A stretch of DNA of 64,000 nt from a virus: positions 20,747-84,746 of the IMG/VR virus record IMGVR_UViG_3300042546_000893. One strand, given 5' to 3'. Positions 40,739-49,165 of this stretch are shown piece by piece (position 1 is the first letter of the stretch; each line of letters opens with the position of its first letter). Position numbers and translations under genes: made by a program. The notes below the pieces were generated by a model. The model searched no databases. It was not told the DNA's origin and saw only the letters and a program-made list of their open reading frames with translations.

Positions 40739-40948
40739 ATGAAGTTTCAACTATTTCAACTTGCAATCGGATCAACCTTGATCGTCATGATTTCCTCAAC
40801 CTACTTATTAGATTTTGTCAACAGAGGAAGTGGAAGGGGAGAAAACAAGACCCCACCGCCAAAAACTCAAACCCTTGAGTATGGCAAATTTGCAGCGACA
40901 ACACCAACAGATGAATCCCCAGAACGTGGGGACGGGAGACGCGAATGA
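40739..40948 (+). CDS. Possible small membrane protein, 69 aa
   Basis: The N-terminus is a convincing membrane helix or signal anchor (FQLAIGSTLIVMISSTYLL) and the tail is polar and Pro/Gly-rich. However, the last 68 bp overlap the 40881 gene in another frame. It is the first frame after the leader. I keep it at low confidence. Confidence 0.35.
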   Translation: MKFQLFQLAIGSTLIVMISSTYLLDFVNRGSGRGENKTPPPKTQTLEYGKFAATTPTDESPERGDGRRE

Positions 40949-41378
40949 GAAGTTTTATTTCAATTACAAGATTAGCCTTGGTGCATCCCAGCAAGTGGGA
41001 AGTGGAGGCTGCATGATTGTCATTAGAAGCGGTGATAGAACAAGCCCAATCCTTACCGATTGTCGGCTAAGTCCCAAAGCAAACGCAATACTGGCTTTTA
41101 TTCTTTCCCACCCTACCCCGTGGGTTTTAAAAGTTAACGATCTTTGGCATTCAGAAACAGATGATAACTCGGTATTAGAGAGTTTGTCCGAGCTTTACAA
41201 AACGGATTATTTATTATTTTTCCGGTGGCAACTTCTGAGTGGTAATTGGGTAGAGGAGTATTTGATTTTTGAATCCTTGAGATTGAAAAATGACTACCTT
41301 CGAGTCCTTCCAGATGATAGGAAGCAATACATTTGTGACCCTCGCCCACCAGCTTATAAACGATTGGGGGGAGCATGA
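40881..41378 (+). CDS. Hypothetical protein upstream of replication initiator, 165 aa
   Basis: I start at ATG 40881 (MANLQRQHQQ); an upstream start at 40815 reads through unlikely residues. The protein has VGSGGCMIVIRSGDR and a helical region with HPTPWVLKVNDLWHSETD. It ends in an ATGA overlap with the next gene. Function unknown, but cotranscription with replication genes suggests an early accessory role. Confidence 0.55.
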   Translation: MANLQRQHQQMNPQNVGTGDANEKFYFNYKISLGASQQVGSGGCMIVIRSGDRTSPILTDCRLSPKANAILAFILSHPTPWVLKVNDLWHSETDDNSVLESLSELYKTDYLLFFRWQLLSGNWVEEYLIFESLRLKNDYLRVLPDDRKQYICDPRPPAYKRLGGA

Positions 41379-42535
41379 TTGACAGCATCATTGACGAGCA
41401 TTTTGGCGGCTATTCCGTTGTCCGTGTTGATTATCTCGAAATAACTGGGGATGCTTGCGCGGCTCAGATATTGCATTCCTTAGAGTATTGGACAGCCCAC
41501 CGATTCAGGGAGATTGAACGAATAGAGCAACAAAACGCCGAGGCAATCAAAAACGGGGGTCAAATTACTCCGGTTCCTAGCGAGTGGCTCTATGAAAAGA
41601 TTCAAACCTTTGTCGATGCCATCTGTGGGACGTTTAAGCGCAACAAAGTGATCGAGGCTTTGAAGCTATTGAAAAATAAGGGTTTCATCGAAAGCAAACC
41701 TAGTTCAATCCCTAGAGATCAAACCCTTCTCTACAGATTCAACATTGAACAAGTAGAGCAATCATTGAGGGAAGCCAAGGCTAGTAAGGGTTTTAGCTCC
41801 AAAAGGAAAACCAAATCCCAGAGTTTAGATATAAACGATGAGAGTTTAAATTCAAACCTCTCCCAGAGTTTAGATTTAAACCGCCAGAGTTTAGATTTAA
41901 ACAGTGTACAGAGTTCAGATTTAAACTCTGATCTTTATATAATTCATGATCTAAATATTCAAGTCTTAAATTCAAAAGACCCCCCTACCCCCCAAGGGGA
42001 ATCGGAGTGGGGGGGGATTCCAAACGAAGCCGTTTTAGTTTCAAACGAAGACCACGGACAAGAGGGTACAGAGGACTTGACTCCTCACCAAAGCCCAGAA
42101 CAAGACCCACCTGTTAAAAACCATCTTCCTACTCCTGAGATCAAACATCCCGCCGCCGTCGAGTTCGATTCTCGATTTCTGCCAACAGACACAACCGCAG
42201 AAAATATGGCGACCTGGAAACAAATTGCGGCGACCGGAGCCATGAGAGGTGAGCGTTCCCCCGACCCTGAATTTTTGGAATATTACCGGGTGCTGTTAAG
42301 CAAATGCTCCCATTACAGAGGGAAGGATTGCAACTCTAACCACGCCAAATCTTCCCTAGCTCAGAAGTGGAAATCCGAACCGCTAAAAATTCTTGCCGAT
42401 GCCGAAAGTTGGCTCAAAGCAAAAGCCAAGTTTAGCGGTGGCAAATCAACTCAGACCCGAAACATTGACGAGCTTTCTAAGGATGAACGCCTCGCCATCC
42501 TTAGAGCCAAACGCGAACAAAAATTAGGAGCTTAA
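41375..42535 (+). CDS. Replication initiator-like protein with internal iteron origin
   Basis: The N-terminal 130 residues look like a winged-helix initiator: AAQILHSLEYWTAHRFREIE and VIEALKLLKNKGFIESKPSS. A middle segment (residues 149-185) is made of repeated (Q/E)SLDLN-type units because the DNA there is an array of iterons. The C-terminal half is hydrophilic with a helical end (AESWLKAKAKF). Initiator, then small partner, then DnaB matches the lambda O/P-like order. Initiator role is inferred from that order and the iterons. Confidence 0.7.
   Translation: MIDSIIDEHFGGYSVVRVDYLEITGDACAAQILHSLEYWTAHRFREIERIEQQNAEAIKNGGQITPVPSEWLYEKIQTFVDAICGTFKRNKVIEALKLLKNKGFIESKPSSIPRDQTLLYRFNIEQVEQSLREAKASKGFSSKRKTKSQSLDINDESLNSNLSQSLDLNRQSLDLNSVQSSDLNSDLYIIHDLNIQVLNSKDPPTPQGESEWGGIPNEAVLVSNEDHGQEGTEDLTPHQSPEQDPPVKNHLPTPEIKHPAAVEFDSRFLPTDTTAENMATWKQIAATGAMRGERSPDPEFLEYYRVLLSKCSHYRGKDCNSNHAKSSLAQKWKSEPLKILADAESWLKAKAKFSGGKSTQTRNIDELSKDERLAILRAKREQKLGA
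41819..41926 (+). repeat. Five iterons in the initiator gene, likely origin
   Basis: Copies of CAGAGTTTAGATTTAAAC, three exact or nearly so and two variants, start at 41819, 41840, 41864, 41885 and 41909. Spacing is 21 or 24 bp, near two helix turns. AT-rich DNA follows to about 41985 and could unwind. Spacings in multiples of three keep the frame open. Confidence 0.8.
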
Positions 42536-42537
42536 CC

Positions 42538-43107
42538 ATGACCGAGCTTAACGATGAAATCTTTGATCAGGGAATTGAAAACCTGAAAGAAAACTTTCCC
42601 GACGCGATTTTTACACAACTCAAGTACGAGATTTGGTTTGACAAACTCAGTCAAGAGTTATCGGCAGAAGAATTTGAGATGGCAATCTGGGAGGCGATTT
42701 TCAATCTTAGACAATGCCCCACGGGTAAAGAGCTTGTAAACCTCGTTAAAGAGTCCGACCGTGAATTAGTATCTAATTGTTGGTCAAGATGCCTAGAATC
42801 GCTCGCTAACCGCCTCCCGTTAAATAATTTGGATGATGCTACCCAGTACGCAATTTTCAAACTCGGTGGGATATCTCACCTTGGATCGATTGAAAGTACC
42901 CAACTGCAATACCTGAGCAACGATTTCAAGATCCACTGGCAAGCCTACCGAAAATCCCCGCGAGAATTTGAGCGCCCAGTGCAAATCATTCCCCCTGAGC
43001 AACGGGAATTCAAACCCAATGGACTCAAGCCAGAACTTTCAGAGGAACAACGGGTAAAAAATCAGGAATTTCTAAATAACCTGATCGCCACAAAAATGAG
43101 AACTTAA
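42538..43107 (+). CDS. Putative replicative helicase loader, 189 aa
   Basis: A helical protein with an initial FDQGIENLKENFPDAIFTQL and YEIWFDKLSQELSAEEFEMA, similar in style to phage replication P/DnaI-type partners that lack an ATPase. Late in the protein IFKLGGISHLGSIE and a basic tail are seen. It lies between the iteron initiator and dnaB, where lambda carries gene P. No Walker motif is present. Function is inferred from order. Confidence 0.55.
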   Translation: MTELNDEIFDQGIENLKENFPDAIFTQLKYEIWFDKLSQELSAEEFEMAIWEAIFNLRQCPTGKELVNLVKESDRELVSNCWSRCLESLANRLPLNNLDDATQYAIFKLGGISHLGSIESTQLQYLSNDFKIHWQAYRKSPREFERPVQIIPPEQREFKPNGLKPELSEEQRVKNQEFLNNLIATKMRT

Positions 43108-43120
43108 ACGGAGCGAAATA

Positions 43121-44434
43121 ATGGAAACAGTAATCATGGAAAATGTCGAGGCAGAACAAGCCGTTTTAGGGGGGATTCTATTAGACCCAGAAGCCATTGG
43201 TCGAGTTGCAGAAATGTTGCAACCTGAATCATTCTCTCTGCGATCGCATCAAACGATTTACAAGGCAGTATTAACCCTGCATTCTGAGGGAAAACCCACG
43301 GATTTGATGACCGTCACAACTTGGTTATCCGATCAGAAATTACTTGAAAAAGCCGGGGGGCAATTAGGGTTAACCCGACTATTAGACCGCACCGTTTCTG
43401 CCACAAACATCGATCAATACGGTCTATTAATCTCGGATAAACAAACCCGAAGAAACCTAATTGAATCTGCTTACGAAATTATCAAACTAGCAGAAGATAC
43501 CAGTCAACCTTTAGAGACTGTAATTCAAAAATCAGAAGAACAAATTGCCAATATTTCCCAGGGGAAAAGTCAGCAAGATTTAGTTTCAATTGGTGAAACC
43601 CTGATTGATACCTTTCAGGAAATTGAAGATCGGAGTGAAAGCAAAATTCCCCCCGGTGTTCCCTGCGGTTTCTATGATTTAGATGCAATGACAGGAGGTT
43701 TTCAACGTTCAGATTTAATTATTGTGGCTGGTAGGCCGTCAATGGGAAAAACAGCCTTAGCAGTCCAGTTTGGTTTTAAGATTGCTAAAAAAGGATTACC
43801 CGTTGCGGTGTTCAGTTTAGAAATGTCCAAAGGTCAGTTAGTCCAACGACTTTTAGCAGGGGAAGCAAAAATCGAAAGCACGCGGCTGCGGTCGGGAAAT
43901 ATTCAGCAAGATGAGTGGGAGCCGTTAACAGAGGCGATTAGTAAGTTAGCAGAATTGCCGATTTTTATTGACGATACCTCGAACCCTACTGTCAATGAAA
44001 TTAAGAAAAAAGCTCAAAAACTGCAAGCCGAAAACGATGGAAAACTAGGTTTAATCCTAATAGATTATCTGCAATTAATGGATGGTGGTAGCGAGAATCG
44101 GGTGCAGGAATTGTCAAGAATTACACGGGGATTAAAGGGAATGGCAAAGGACTTAAACGTCCCTGTTATTGTCTTATCTCAGTTAAATCGAAGTGTTGAG
44201 CAACGCACTAATAAACGCCCAATGATGTCCGACTTGAGAGAATCGGGATCAACGGAACAGGACGCGGATTTAATAATGATGATTTACCGAGATGATTACT
44301 ACAATCCCAACAGTTCAGAAGCCGGGGTAGCTGAAATCATTTTAACCAAACATCGCAACGGCCCCACCGGAACGGTTAAGTTATTATTTGATTCCCAGTT
44401 TACTCAGTTTAAAAATATGGCGAGGTCAAGATAG
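43121..44434 (+). CDS. dnaB: Replicative DNA helicase DnaB
   Basis: A full-length DnaB of 437 residues. The N-terminal domain starts with NVEAEQAVLGGILLD, typical of DnaB. The Walker A is AGRPSMGKTAL near residue 205, Walker B is LILIDYLQLM near 305, and RESGSTEQDADLIMMI is the arginine-finger/H4 region. No intein is present, unlike in many host cyanobacterial DnaB genes. It unwinds DNA at the fork during phage or plasmid replication. Confidence 0.97.
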   Translation: METVIMENVEAEQAVLGGILLDPEAIGRVAEMLQPESFSLRSHQTIYKAVLTLHSEGKPTDLMTVTTWLSDQKLLEKAGGQLGLTRLLDRTVSATNIDQYGLLISDKQTRRNLIESAYEIIKLAEDTSQPLETVIQKSEEQIANISQGKSQQDLVSIGETLIDTFQEIEDRSESKIPPGVPCGFYDLDAMTGGFQRSDLIIVAGRPSMGKTALAVQFGFKIAKKGLPVAVFSLEMSKGQLVQRLLAGEAKIESTRLRSGNIQQDEWEPLTEAISKLAELPIFIDDTSNPTVNEIKKKAQKLQAENDGKLGLILIDYLQLMDGGSENRVQELSRITRGLKGMAKDLNVPVIVLSQLNRSVEQRTNKRPMMSDLRESGSTEQDADLIMMIYRDDYYNPNSSEAGVAEIILTKHRNGPTGTVKLLFDSQFTQFKNMARSR

Positions 44435-44463
44435 AAACCCACTAATTATCAAGGAGTTTGAGA

Positions 44464-45084
44464 ATGCTAGAAAATTACAAGAACACATGGACAGAAGCTG
44501 AGATAGAACAACTTCTACTTTTAAAAGACAGCAAAAAAACTCATGCGCAGATTGCTGAAATTTTAGGGAGAACAAAAGCATCTATTGATATCAAATATTC
44601 AAAGGTTAGAAACAACCTAAAGGAATCAAGTTGGATATGGACACACGAGGAAACTGAAACCTTGATAGCACTAGCAGAAACTTTACCGTTCACCCAATTA
44701 GTTATTCGATATAATCAACTAGCCGTTAAAAAAGGCTATCAAGAGCGAACAATATTATCCGTTCAAAATAAGTTATTAAATCTCGGACAAAGCCTAAGAC
44801 CTAACAGTGGTTGGTATGGAGCCACGGCAGTTTTTATAGGACTAGGATTTTCAAGAGAAAGGATTCGTGGATGGATAAATAACGGGCTAAAACATCACTC
44901 TGAAGGCACAAGACAGTTTTACATTCGGAATGATCATTTAGTGGAATACATCCTCTCGCATCCTGATTGTTTAAACGGAATCTCAGACGATGGGGTTCGT
45001 TGGTTTATTGCTTTATTAAATGAAGACAGGGAGATGAAAAAACGTGATGGTAGACCAGAATCCGCCCGTTCATTAACCGCTTAA
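44464..45084 (+). CDS. Myb/SANT-like DNA-binding protein, 206 aa
   Basis: The ATG at 44464 follows AAGGAG by 8 bp. Two SANT/Myb-like repeats are visible: TWTEAEIEQLLLLKDSKKTH then AQIAEILGRTKAS, and WTHEETETLIALAETLP. The C-terminal half looks like an HTH with FSRERIRGWINNGLKHH. It may regulate late genes or act in DNA organisation. Name unknown. Confidence 0.6.
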   Translation: MLENYKNTWTEAEIEQLLLLKDSKKTHAQIAEILGRTKASIDIKYSKVRNNLKESSWIWTHEETETLIALAETLPFTQLVIRYNQLAVKKGYQERTILSVQNKLLNLGQSLRPNSGWYGATAVFIGLGFSRERIRGWINNGLKHHSEGTRQFYIRNDHLVEYILSHPDCLNGISDDGVRWFIALLNEDREMKKRDGRPESARSLTA

Positions 45085-45139
45085 TCTTGACCGCGCCCTT
45101 GATTGATTAATTCCATTAAACCCAACAAAGGAGATTGAC

Positions 45140-45712
45140 ATGACCGTAACAACCAAGATATTTGAAAGAGTTTTAAAAGTTGGTGAGTGGGTAGAGATTG
45201 ACCCACACAAACACCGCCCATCTTATCTAATAAGAGGTACAGCATGGCGAGTTGAAAGTTTCAATGTATTAAAACAAACCTGTCAAGTAACTAACTGTAA
45301 AGAGGGAAGTTGGCACAGATCAGAAACCCTAGACTTTGAGGAGATTTCCGACTCATCCCCATTCAAAAAAACTGATATTGTGCAATTAAAAAAGGATAGC
45401 CGTTACATCGGACGGGTGATTATGTGCCGGGGGAATAAAATCAAAATTCAGTGGACGAAAGGATTGGCAGAATCCTTAGACTCGGACAAGATAAAACTAT
45501 TTATTCAGATGGTCAAAGGGGAACAAATCCCCCTCGGAAATTACACTTTCCAGAAAGGCGATCATGTCAAAACTACAGACAAGAATTTTGGCAATGTAAT
45601 CCTCACTGTAAAAGAATGCTTACCCTCTGGAATGGTGATGTTGAGTTCATCAAACGATCCTAATTTACTACTCCCCGGGTGTGGCTTAACAGTTGTTGAG
45701 GAGGGTTTCTAA
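45140..45712 (+). CDS. Beta-barrel/KOW-like hypothetical protein, 190 aa
   Basis: Several short beta-strand segments form a pattern like tandem SH3/KOW barrels: VGEWVEIDPHKHRPSYLIRG, then TDIVQLKKDSRYIGRV and KGDHVKTTDKNFG. It overlaps the cytosine methylase start by one base. A nucleic-acid-binding or transcription role is possible. Confidence 0.5.
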   Translation: MTVTTKIFERVLKVGEWVEIDPHKHRPSYLIRGTAWRVESFNVLKQTCQVTNCKEGSWHRSETLDFEEISDSSPFKKTDIVQLKKDSRYIGRVIMCRGNKIKIQWTKGLAESLDSDKIKLFIQMVKGEQIPLGNYTFQKGDHVKTTDKNFGNVILTVKECLPSGMVMLSSSNDPNLLLPGCGLTVVEEGF

Positions 45713-46758
45713 TGCCAACATTCGCAACATTATTCATGGGCGGAGGCGGTGCAGATTTGGGGTTAGAAGCCGCGGGTTTTGAGTCCATTTGGGGGATCGA
45801 ACGAGATCCTAAAATTGCAGAAGTAGCACGATTAAATTTCCCCAATACCAAAGTATTCAACTCTTGTGTTGGTGAAATTCGCACTCATCTCATGGAGCGG
45901 GTTGATCTACTTTGGATGAGTCCCCCCTGCCAACAATACAGCAATGCACGGCGGGGTGATATTCCTGACCATAAAGATAAAGATGCGGGGCTTTATTGCT
46001 GTGATTATATTGCCATATTATCCCCTCGATGGGTGGTTCTCGAAAACGTCCCAGGATATGCAAAATCACCAACTTTTGAGGCGATATTGCGATCGCTAAT
46101 TGATTGTGGATATCGCTATCATTGGTTAATTTTAGACGCGGCGGATCACGGGGTTCCGCAAAACCGGAAACGGTTGATTATGTGGGCAGTTAAAAATTCA
46201 GAACCCCTCCCTTATTTTCCTGAATCAAAACCTAAAAAGGGATGGTATCAAGCCATTAGTGATTTAATCCCAGAAATGCAGGATTGTGAGCTTGCGGACT
46301 GGCAGATTAAGCGATTGAATGAATTGGGATATTTGCCAGAAAAAGCCTTGATTGATATTGGTAAACAACTCATTAGACAGGCTACAGTTCGGGAGTCAAA
46401 CGATCCAAGTTTTACTATCGTAGGGGGTCACTGTAATTCCCATTCTCCCATCCTATTAATCCCCCGTGCGGGAGCCTGTATTAAGAACATTTTACCGACT
46501 CCACAAAACAAGCCTTGTCCAACAATTCGAGCTATGGCGGGTGTTTCGACCCATTGGGCGGACATCGTACAGGGAAGTCAAATCAAACGGATTAGTCAAA
46601 AAGCGACGGCACGGCTGCAAACTTTTCCCGATGATTACAAATTCCCAGAATCCAAATCTTTAAGTCAACAAATAATCGGAAATGCCGTGCCGCCGTTGTT
46701 GGCGAAAGAGTTAGGTCTGGCAATCTTAAAATCAATTAATCTTTATGAAGACAACTAA
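45712..46758 (+). CDS. C5-cytosine DNA methyltransferase
   Basis: The 348-residue enzyme shows the ordered C5 motifs: motif I TLFMGGGGADLGLEAAGF, motif IV catalytic WMSPPCQQYS, motif VI LENVPGY, motif VIII VPQNRKRLIMW, and motif IX/X GNAVPPLLAKELG. It starts with a TAATG overlap. The specificity region between motifs VIII and IX is of medium length. HIP1 context makes CGATCG methylation a reasonable guess, but the target is unknown. Confidence 0.95.
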   Translation: MPTFATLFMGGGGADLGLEAAGFESIWGIERDPKIAEVARLNFPNTKVFNSCVGEIRTHLMERVDLLWMSPPCQQYSNARRGDIPDHKDKDAGLYCCDYIAILSPRWVVLENVPGYAKSPTFEAILRSLIDCGYRYHWLILDAADHGVPQNRKRLIMWAVKNSEPLPYFPESKPKKGWYQAISDLIPEMQDCELADWQIKRLNELGYLPEKALIDIGKQLIRQATVRESNDPSFTIVGGHCNSHSPILLIPRAGACIKNILPTPQNKPCPTIRAMAGVSTHWADIVQGSQIKRISQKATARLQTFPDDYKFPESKSLSQQIIGNAVPPLLAKELGLAILKSINLYEDN

Positions 46759-47161
46759 AAAAGGATTTCAACCCGCCCAAAAAATTCATGCCAACGACCT
46801 CCACACATTCTCTTGTGAGTGTCTCTGGTATGATGTAGAAACCGACGAGGAACTTCTATCTGAATTATGGACAATTAAACTCGATAAAAGGCGATTCAGA
46901 ACCGATGTCAGGCAGGCTATTGTCACAGGACTTATCTATTGTTTTCTCGAAACACCGGAAGCAATAGAGCGACGTATTAACAGGGTGTTTTTTTGGAATA
47001 ATAAATCCCGTGCTTTTGAGCCATTAGGGGCGGTGTCTGACGCTCCGATGACCGGATCTAGTCCAGTTGATTTTGAAGCCGATCCAGTGGTGGCTTTTGA
47101 GAGATTGAAAGCCCTTTGTGTTGAGATTGAGATTGTCAAGGTTGACTCTTATACAGGTTGA
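46745..47161 (+). CDS. Hypothetical protein, 138 aa
   Basis: Overlaps the methylase end by 14 bp. The protein contains SCECLWYDVETDEELLSE and an aromatic/basic middle (RINRVFFWNNK), with an acidic C-terminus. No family recognised. It ends the replication-side operon before a strong terminator. Confidence 0.5.
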   Translation: MKTTKKGFQPAQKIHANDLHTFSCECLWYDVETDEELLSELWTIKLDKRRFRTDVRQAIVTGLIYCFLETPEAIERRINRVFFWNNKSRAFEPLGAVSDAPMTGSSPVDFEADPVVAFERLKALCVEIEIVKVDSYTG

Positions 47162-47427
47162 CTCATCCCCGGACATTTCGAGTGTCGCGGGGGTATTCCT
47201 ATAAGTTGAACGTCCCTTTAGTGTAGTCTATTTCGGTTTCAAAAATAGATGGAGTCCACTAAAAAGGGGCCGGAGCCCCTTTTTAAGTTGATTACCTATT
47301 TTTAAAATTGCTAACCATATCTGGTTAGAGAATATTCCCTCTTCATCGCCTAATCGTTAATCCTTTCGGCTCCAAGGGCAGCTTTTGGCTTGCCGATCTA
47401 AACGTCGGTGATTCCACTATAGTTGTA
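47162..47427 (+). other. Intergenic region before effector, with terminator and small palindromes
   Basis: This gap holds no convincing gene. It contains the strong terminator at 47261-47284 and a perfect short inverted repeat CTAACCA/TGGTTAG around 47310-47327. A partial fold of TAGTG.../...CACTA type lies at about 47218-47260. These hairpins could be remnants of a transposon end or RNA elements of the CRISPR locus. Confidence 0.45.
47261..47284 (+). terminator. Rho-independent terminator
   Basis: AAAAAGGGGC CGGA GCCCCTTTTT is a near-perfect hairpin with A/T tails, separating the replication-side operon from the CRISPR effector. Confidence 0.9.
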
Positions 47428-47433
47428 TATAAT
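47428..47433 (+). promoter_or_regulatory. Likely -10 box of the effector gene
   Basis: A TATAAT at 47428-47433 lies 40 bp before the ATG. No good -35 is at the ideal distance. The transcript would begin near 47440, so its 5' leader includes the antirepeat. Confidence 0.4.
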
Positions 47434-47451
47434 GGAAATGTCAATACATAC

Positions 47452-47489
47452 GTTTCAATTTCTTAAATAGGTATGTCTAATTTTAGCGA
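47452..47489 (+). promoter_or_regulatory. CRISPR antirepeat overlapping the effector start codon
   Basis: Compared with the reverse complement of the array repeat, this stretch matches GTTTCAAT exactly, then TAAATAGG with one mismatch, then GTCTA and GCGA after small offsets. It runs from the 5' leader over the ATG (47473) into codons 2-6. An mRNA leader here could pair with crRNA repeats transcribed in the same direction. Confidence 0.6.
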
Positions 47490-49146
47490 AAATGTGCGAA
47501 CAAAGGAGTTTAAACTCATTCTATCTTCAGAACAAGAGCGAACCCTAGAAGATTGGATGCTAGTTTGTAAGTGGGTTTGGAATCGCTCATTAGGACTGAT
47601 AGAGGAATTTAACGAGTGGAACCCTTACGATAAACTGTCAAAGTCTAACGTCCCTGCAACTCCCTTGCAACGATACGACCGCAAGCTCAAGCAATGGGTA
47701 CGAATTGAGATCCCAGATTGGAAGATGGGGATTGAGCGAGTCGAGAAGAAAAGGGGGTTAATCCATCCCGTTGCCATTGATGAAAATAGCCCTATTATTG
47801 ACTCACTGGATTCTAAAAAGTCGGTACTATACGGGTTCCTAAAGGTATTTGGACATCAGCACCACAAGGATCGGATTGTGACTTATTTAGTTAGGGGTGA
47901 GGAGCGAAAAGTTAATTTCACCGATTGCCCGGCAAAATTCATTCAAGGTGTAGCGCATGAACTATCAAAGGCTTGGGAGGGATTTCTAGCGGGTCGCCAC
48001 AGCCGTCCACGTTTCAAAACAGCTAAAGATAAGGTAATGACCTTAATCCATTACAACGCTAAGGATCTAGGCGTTAAGGACAGTAAGATCAATATTCCAA
48101 AATTGGGTTATATCGAGGTAATTGGATTTGATAAACGGTGGTATGGTTGCGATTTTAACCCGATGAAAATTTGCAAAAAAGCGTCGGGGTGGTATATACA
48201 ATTAACTGCGTCCGTCCCTATCAAACAAGCCAAGAAGACAGGGTTATGTTGTGGAATTGACCCCGGACATCAGTTTGTTATGGCATTGGATAATGGTCAT
48301 ACTATTGAGGCTGCACAACCTTTAAAGCGATCGCTAAAACGTCTAAGGAAAATGCAGCAACAATTATCTCGCAAGTATCGAATGAACGAGGGGAAAACTA
48401 AGAATTGGGAGAAACTCAATAATAAAATTGCTAAACTTCATGAGAAAATCGCCCGTCACCGCCGATCATTCAATCACTGGCATTCTACCAATTTAATCAA
48501 TTGGTTTGACGTGATTTTTGTTGAGGATTACAAACCCGCCAACGTCTACCGAAAAGCTAAAGCCAAGGCAAAATTAGACACAGAAGGAAATCCAGTGGTT
48601 GCCGAAAATGGTACAGTTATCTACGATAAAAATAGTCAAAAACGCAAACGAGGAAGTAACAGAACAGGGAGTGATGTAGCTATTGGTCAAGCTATTGATT
48701 TATTAGAAACCAAAGCAAAGGAACACGGAAAATTAGTGATTCGGGTTGATAATTGGGGAACTACTTTATGTTGTGCGAAGTGTGGACATCAAGAGAAGAA
48801 AAAGCTATCTCAACGCACTCACAAATGCTCTAATTGTGGTTATACCGTTGCTCGTGATGTCAACTCAGGACAGAACATTAAGTTAAAAGGTTTAGCTCAA
48901 ATGGCAATCAATCAAGGTGTGGAATTGTCCGATAATTTCTGGTATAAATTCCTGATTAATAAAAATTCGGCAACCCCTAGCTGTTCTAAAAAGGCAACCA
49001 AGAAAAAAACCAAAAAGTCAGACACCATAACGATTCCAGATGATTTGTTTAAAAACGGGGTTCACGATTTTTTAGTTGCCGAAACCGCCAAAACTCATGC
49101 TATAATAAATCGAATGAGCTTAGGTGATTTCGATAGAAACGCCTGA
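47473..49146 (+). CDS. TnpB/Cas12-like (type V) single CRISPR effector
   Basis: The 557-residue protein has TnpB features at the N-terminus (FKLILSSEQERTLEDWML, then VWNRSLGLIEEFN). The RuvC nuclease is complete: Asp263 in CGIDPGHQF, Glu351 in VIFVEDYKP, Asp462 in ARDVNSGQN. A zinc finger of C434xxC437 and C452xxC455 lies between the last two. Length lies between TnpB (about 400) and most Cas12s (700-1,300), in the range of type V-U/Cas12f/m-like proteins. A CRISPR array begins 19 bp after the stop. No cas1, cas2 or Tn7-like genes are near. It most likely cuts or binds DNA guided by the adjacent crRNAs. Confidence 0.85.
   Translation: MSNFSENVRTKEFKLILSSEQERTLEDWMLVCKWVWNRSLGLIEEFNEWNPYDKLSKSNVPATPLQRYDRKLKQWVRIEIPDWKMGIERVEKKRGLIHPVAIDENSPIIDSLDSKKSVLYGFLKVFGHQHHKDRIVTYLVRGEERKVNFTDCPAKFIQGVAHELSKAWEGFLAGRHSRPRFKTAKDKVMTLIHYNAKDLGVKDSKINIPKLGYIEVIGFDKRWYGCDFNPMKICKKASGWYIQLTASVPIKQAKKTGLCCGIDPGHQFVMALDNGHTIEAAQPLKRSLKRLRKMQQQLSRKYRMNEGKTKNWEKLNNKIAKLHEKIARHRRSFNHWHSTNLINWFDVIFVEDYKPANVYRKAKAKAKLDTEGNPVVAENGTVIYDKNSQKRKRGSNRTGSDVAIGQAIDLLETKAKEHGKLVIRVDNWGTTLCCAKCGHQEKKKLSQRTHKCSNCGYTVARDVNSGQNIKLKGLAQMAINQGVELSDNFWYKFLINKNSATPSCSKKATKKKTKKSDTITIPDDLFKNGVHDFLVAETAKTHAIINRMSLGDFDRNA
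49076..49106 (+). promoter_or_regulatory. Candidate array promoter inside the effector's 3' end
   Basis: An extended -10 (TGCTATAAT, box at 49101-49106) is preceded by TTGCCG at 49076-49081, 19 bp upstream. A start near 49113 would give a leader of about 50 nt before the first repeat. It lies within the coding sequence. Confidence 0.45.
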
Positions 49147-49165
49147 AACAACTGCGGATTAAGCT

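Noticed and set aside
41793-41975. Minus-strand frame of Leu-Asn repeats
   Set aside because: It is the reverse reading of the iterons in the initiator gene.
47473-49146. Cas12k/CAST interpretation of the effector
   Set aside because: Cas12k has an inactive RuvC and is linked to tnsB, tnsC and tniQ. Here all three RuvC acids are present and no Tn7-like genes are seen.
47473-49146. Plain IS605-family tnpB insertion
   Set aside because: No tnpA, no clear left and right ends, and the array sits exactly where the omega RNA would be. I cannot fully exclude a decayed insertion sequence, so this stays as the main alternative.
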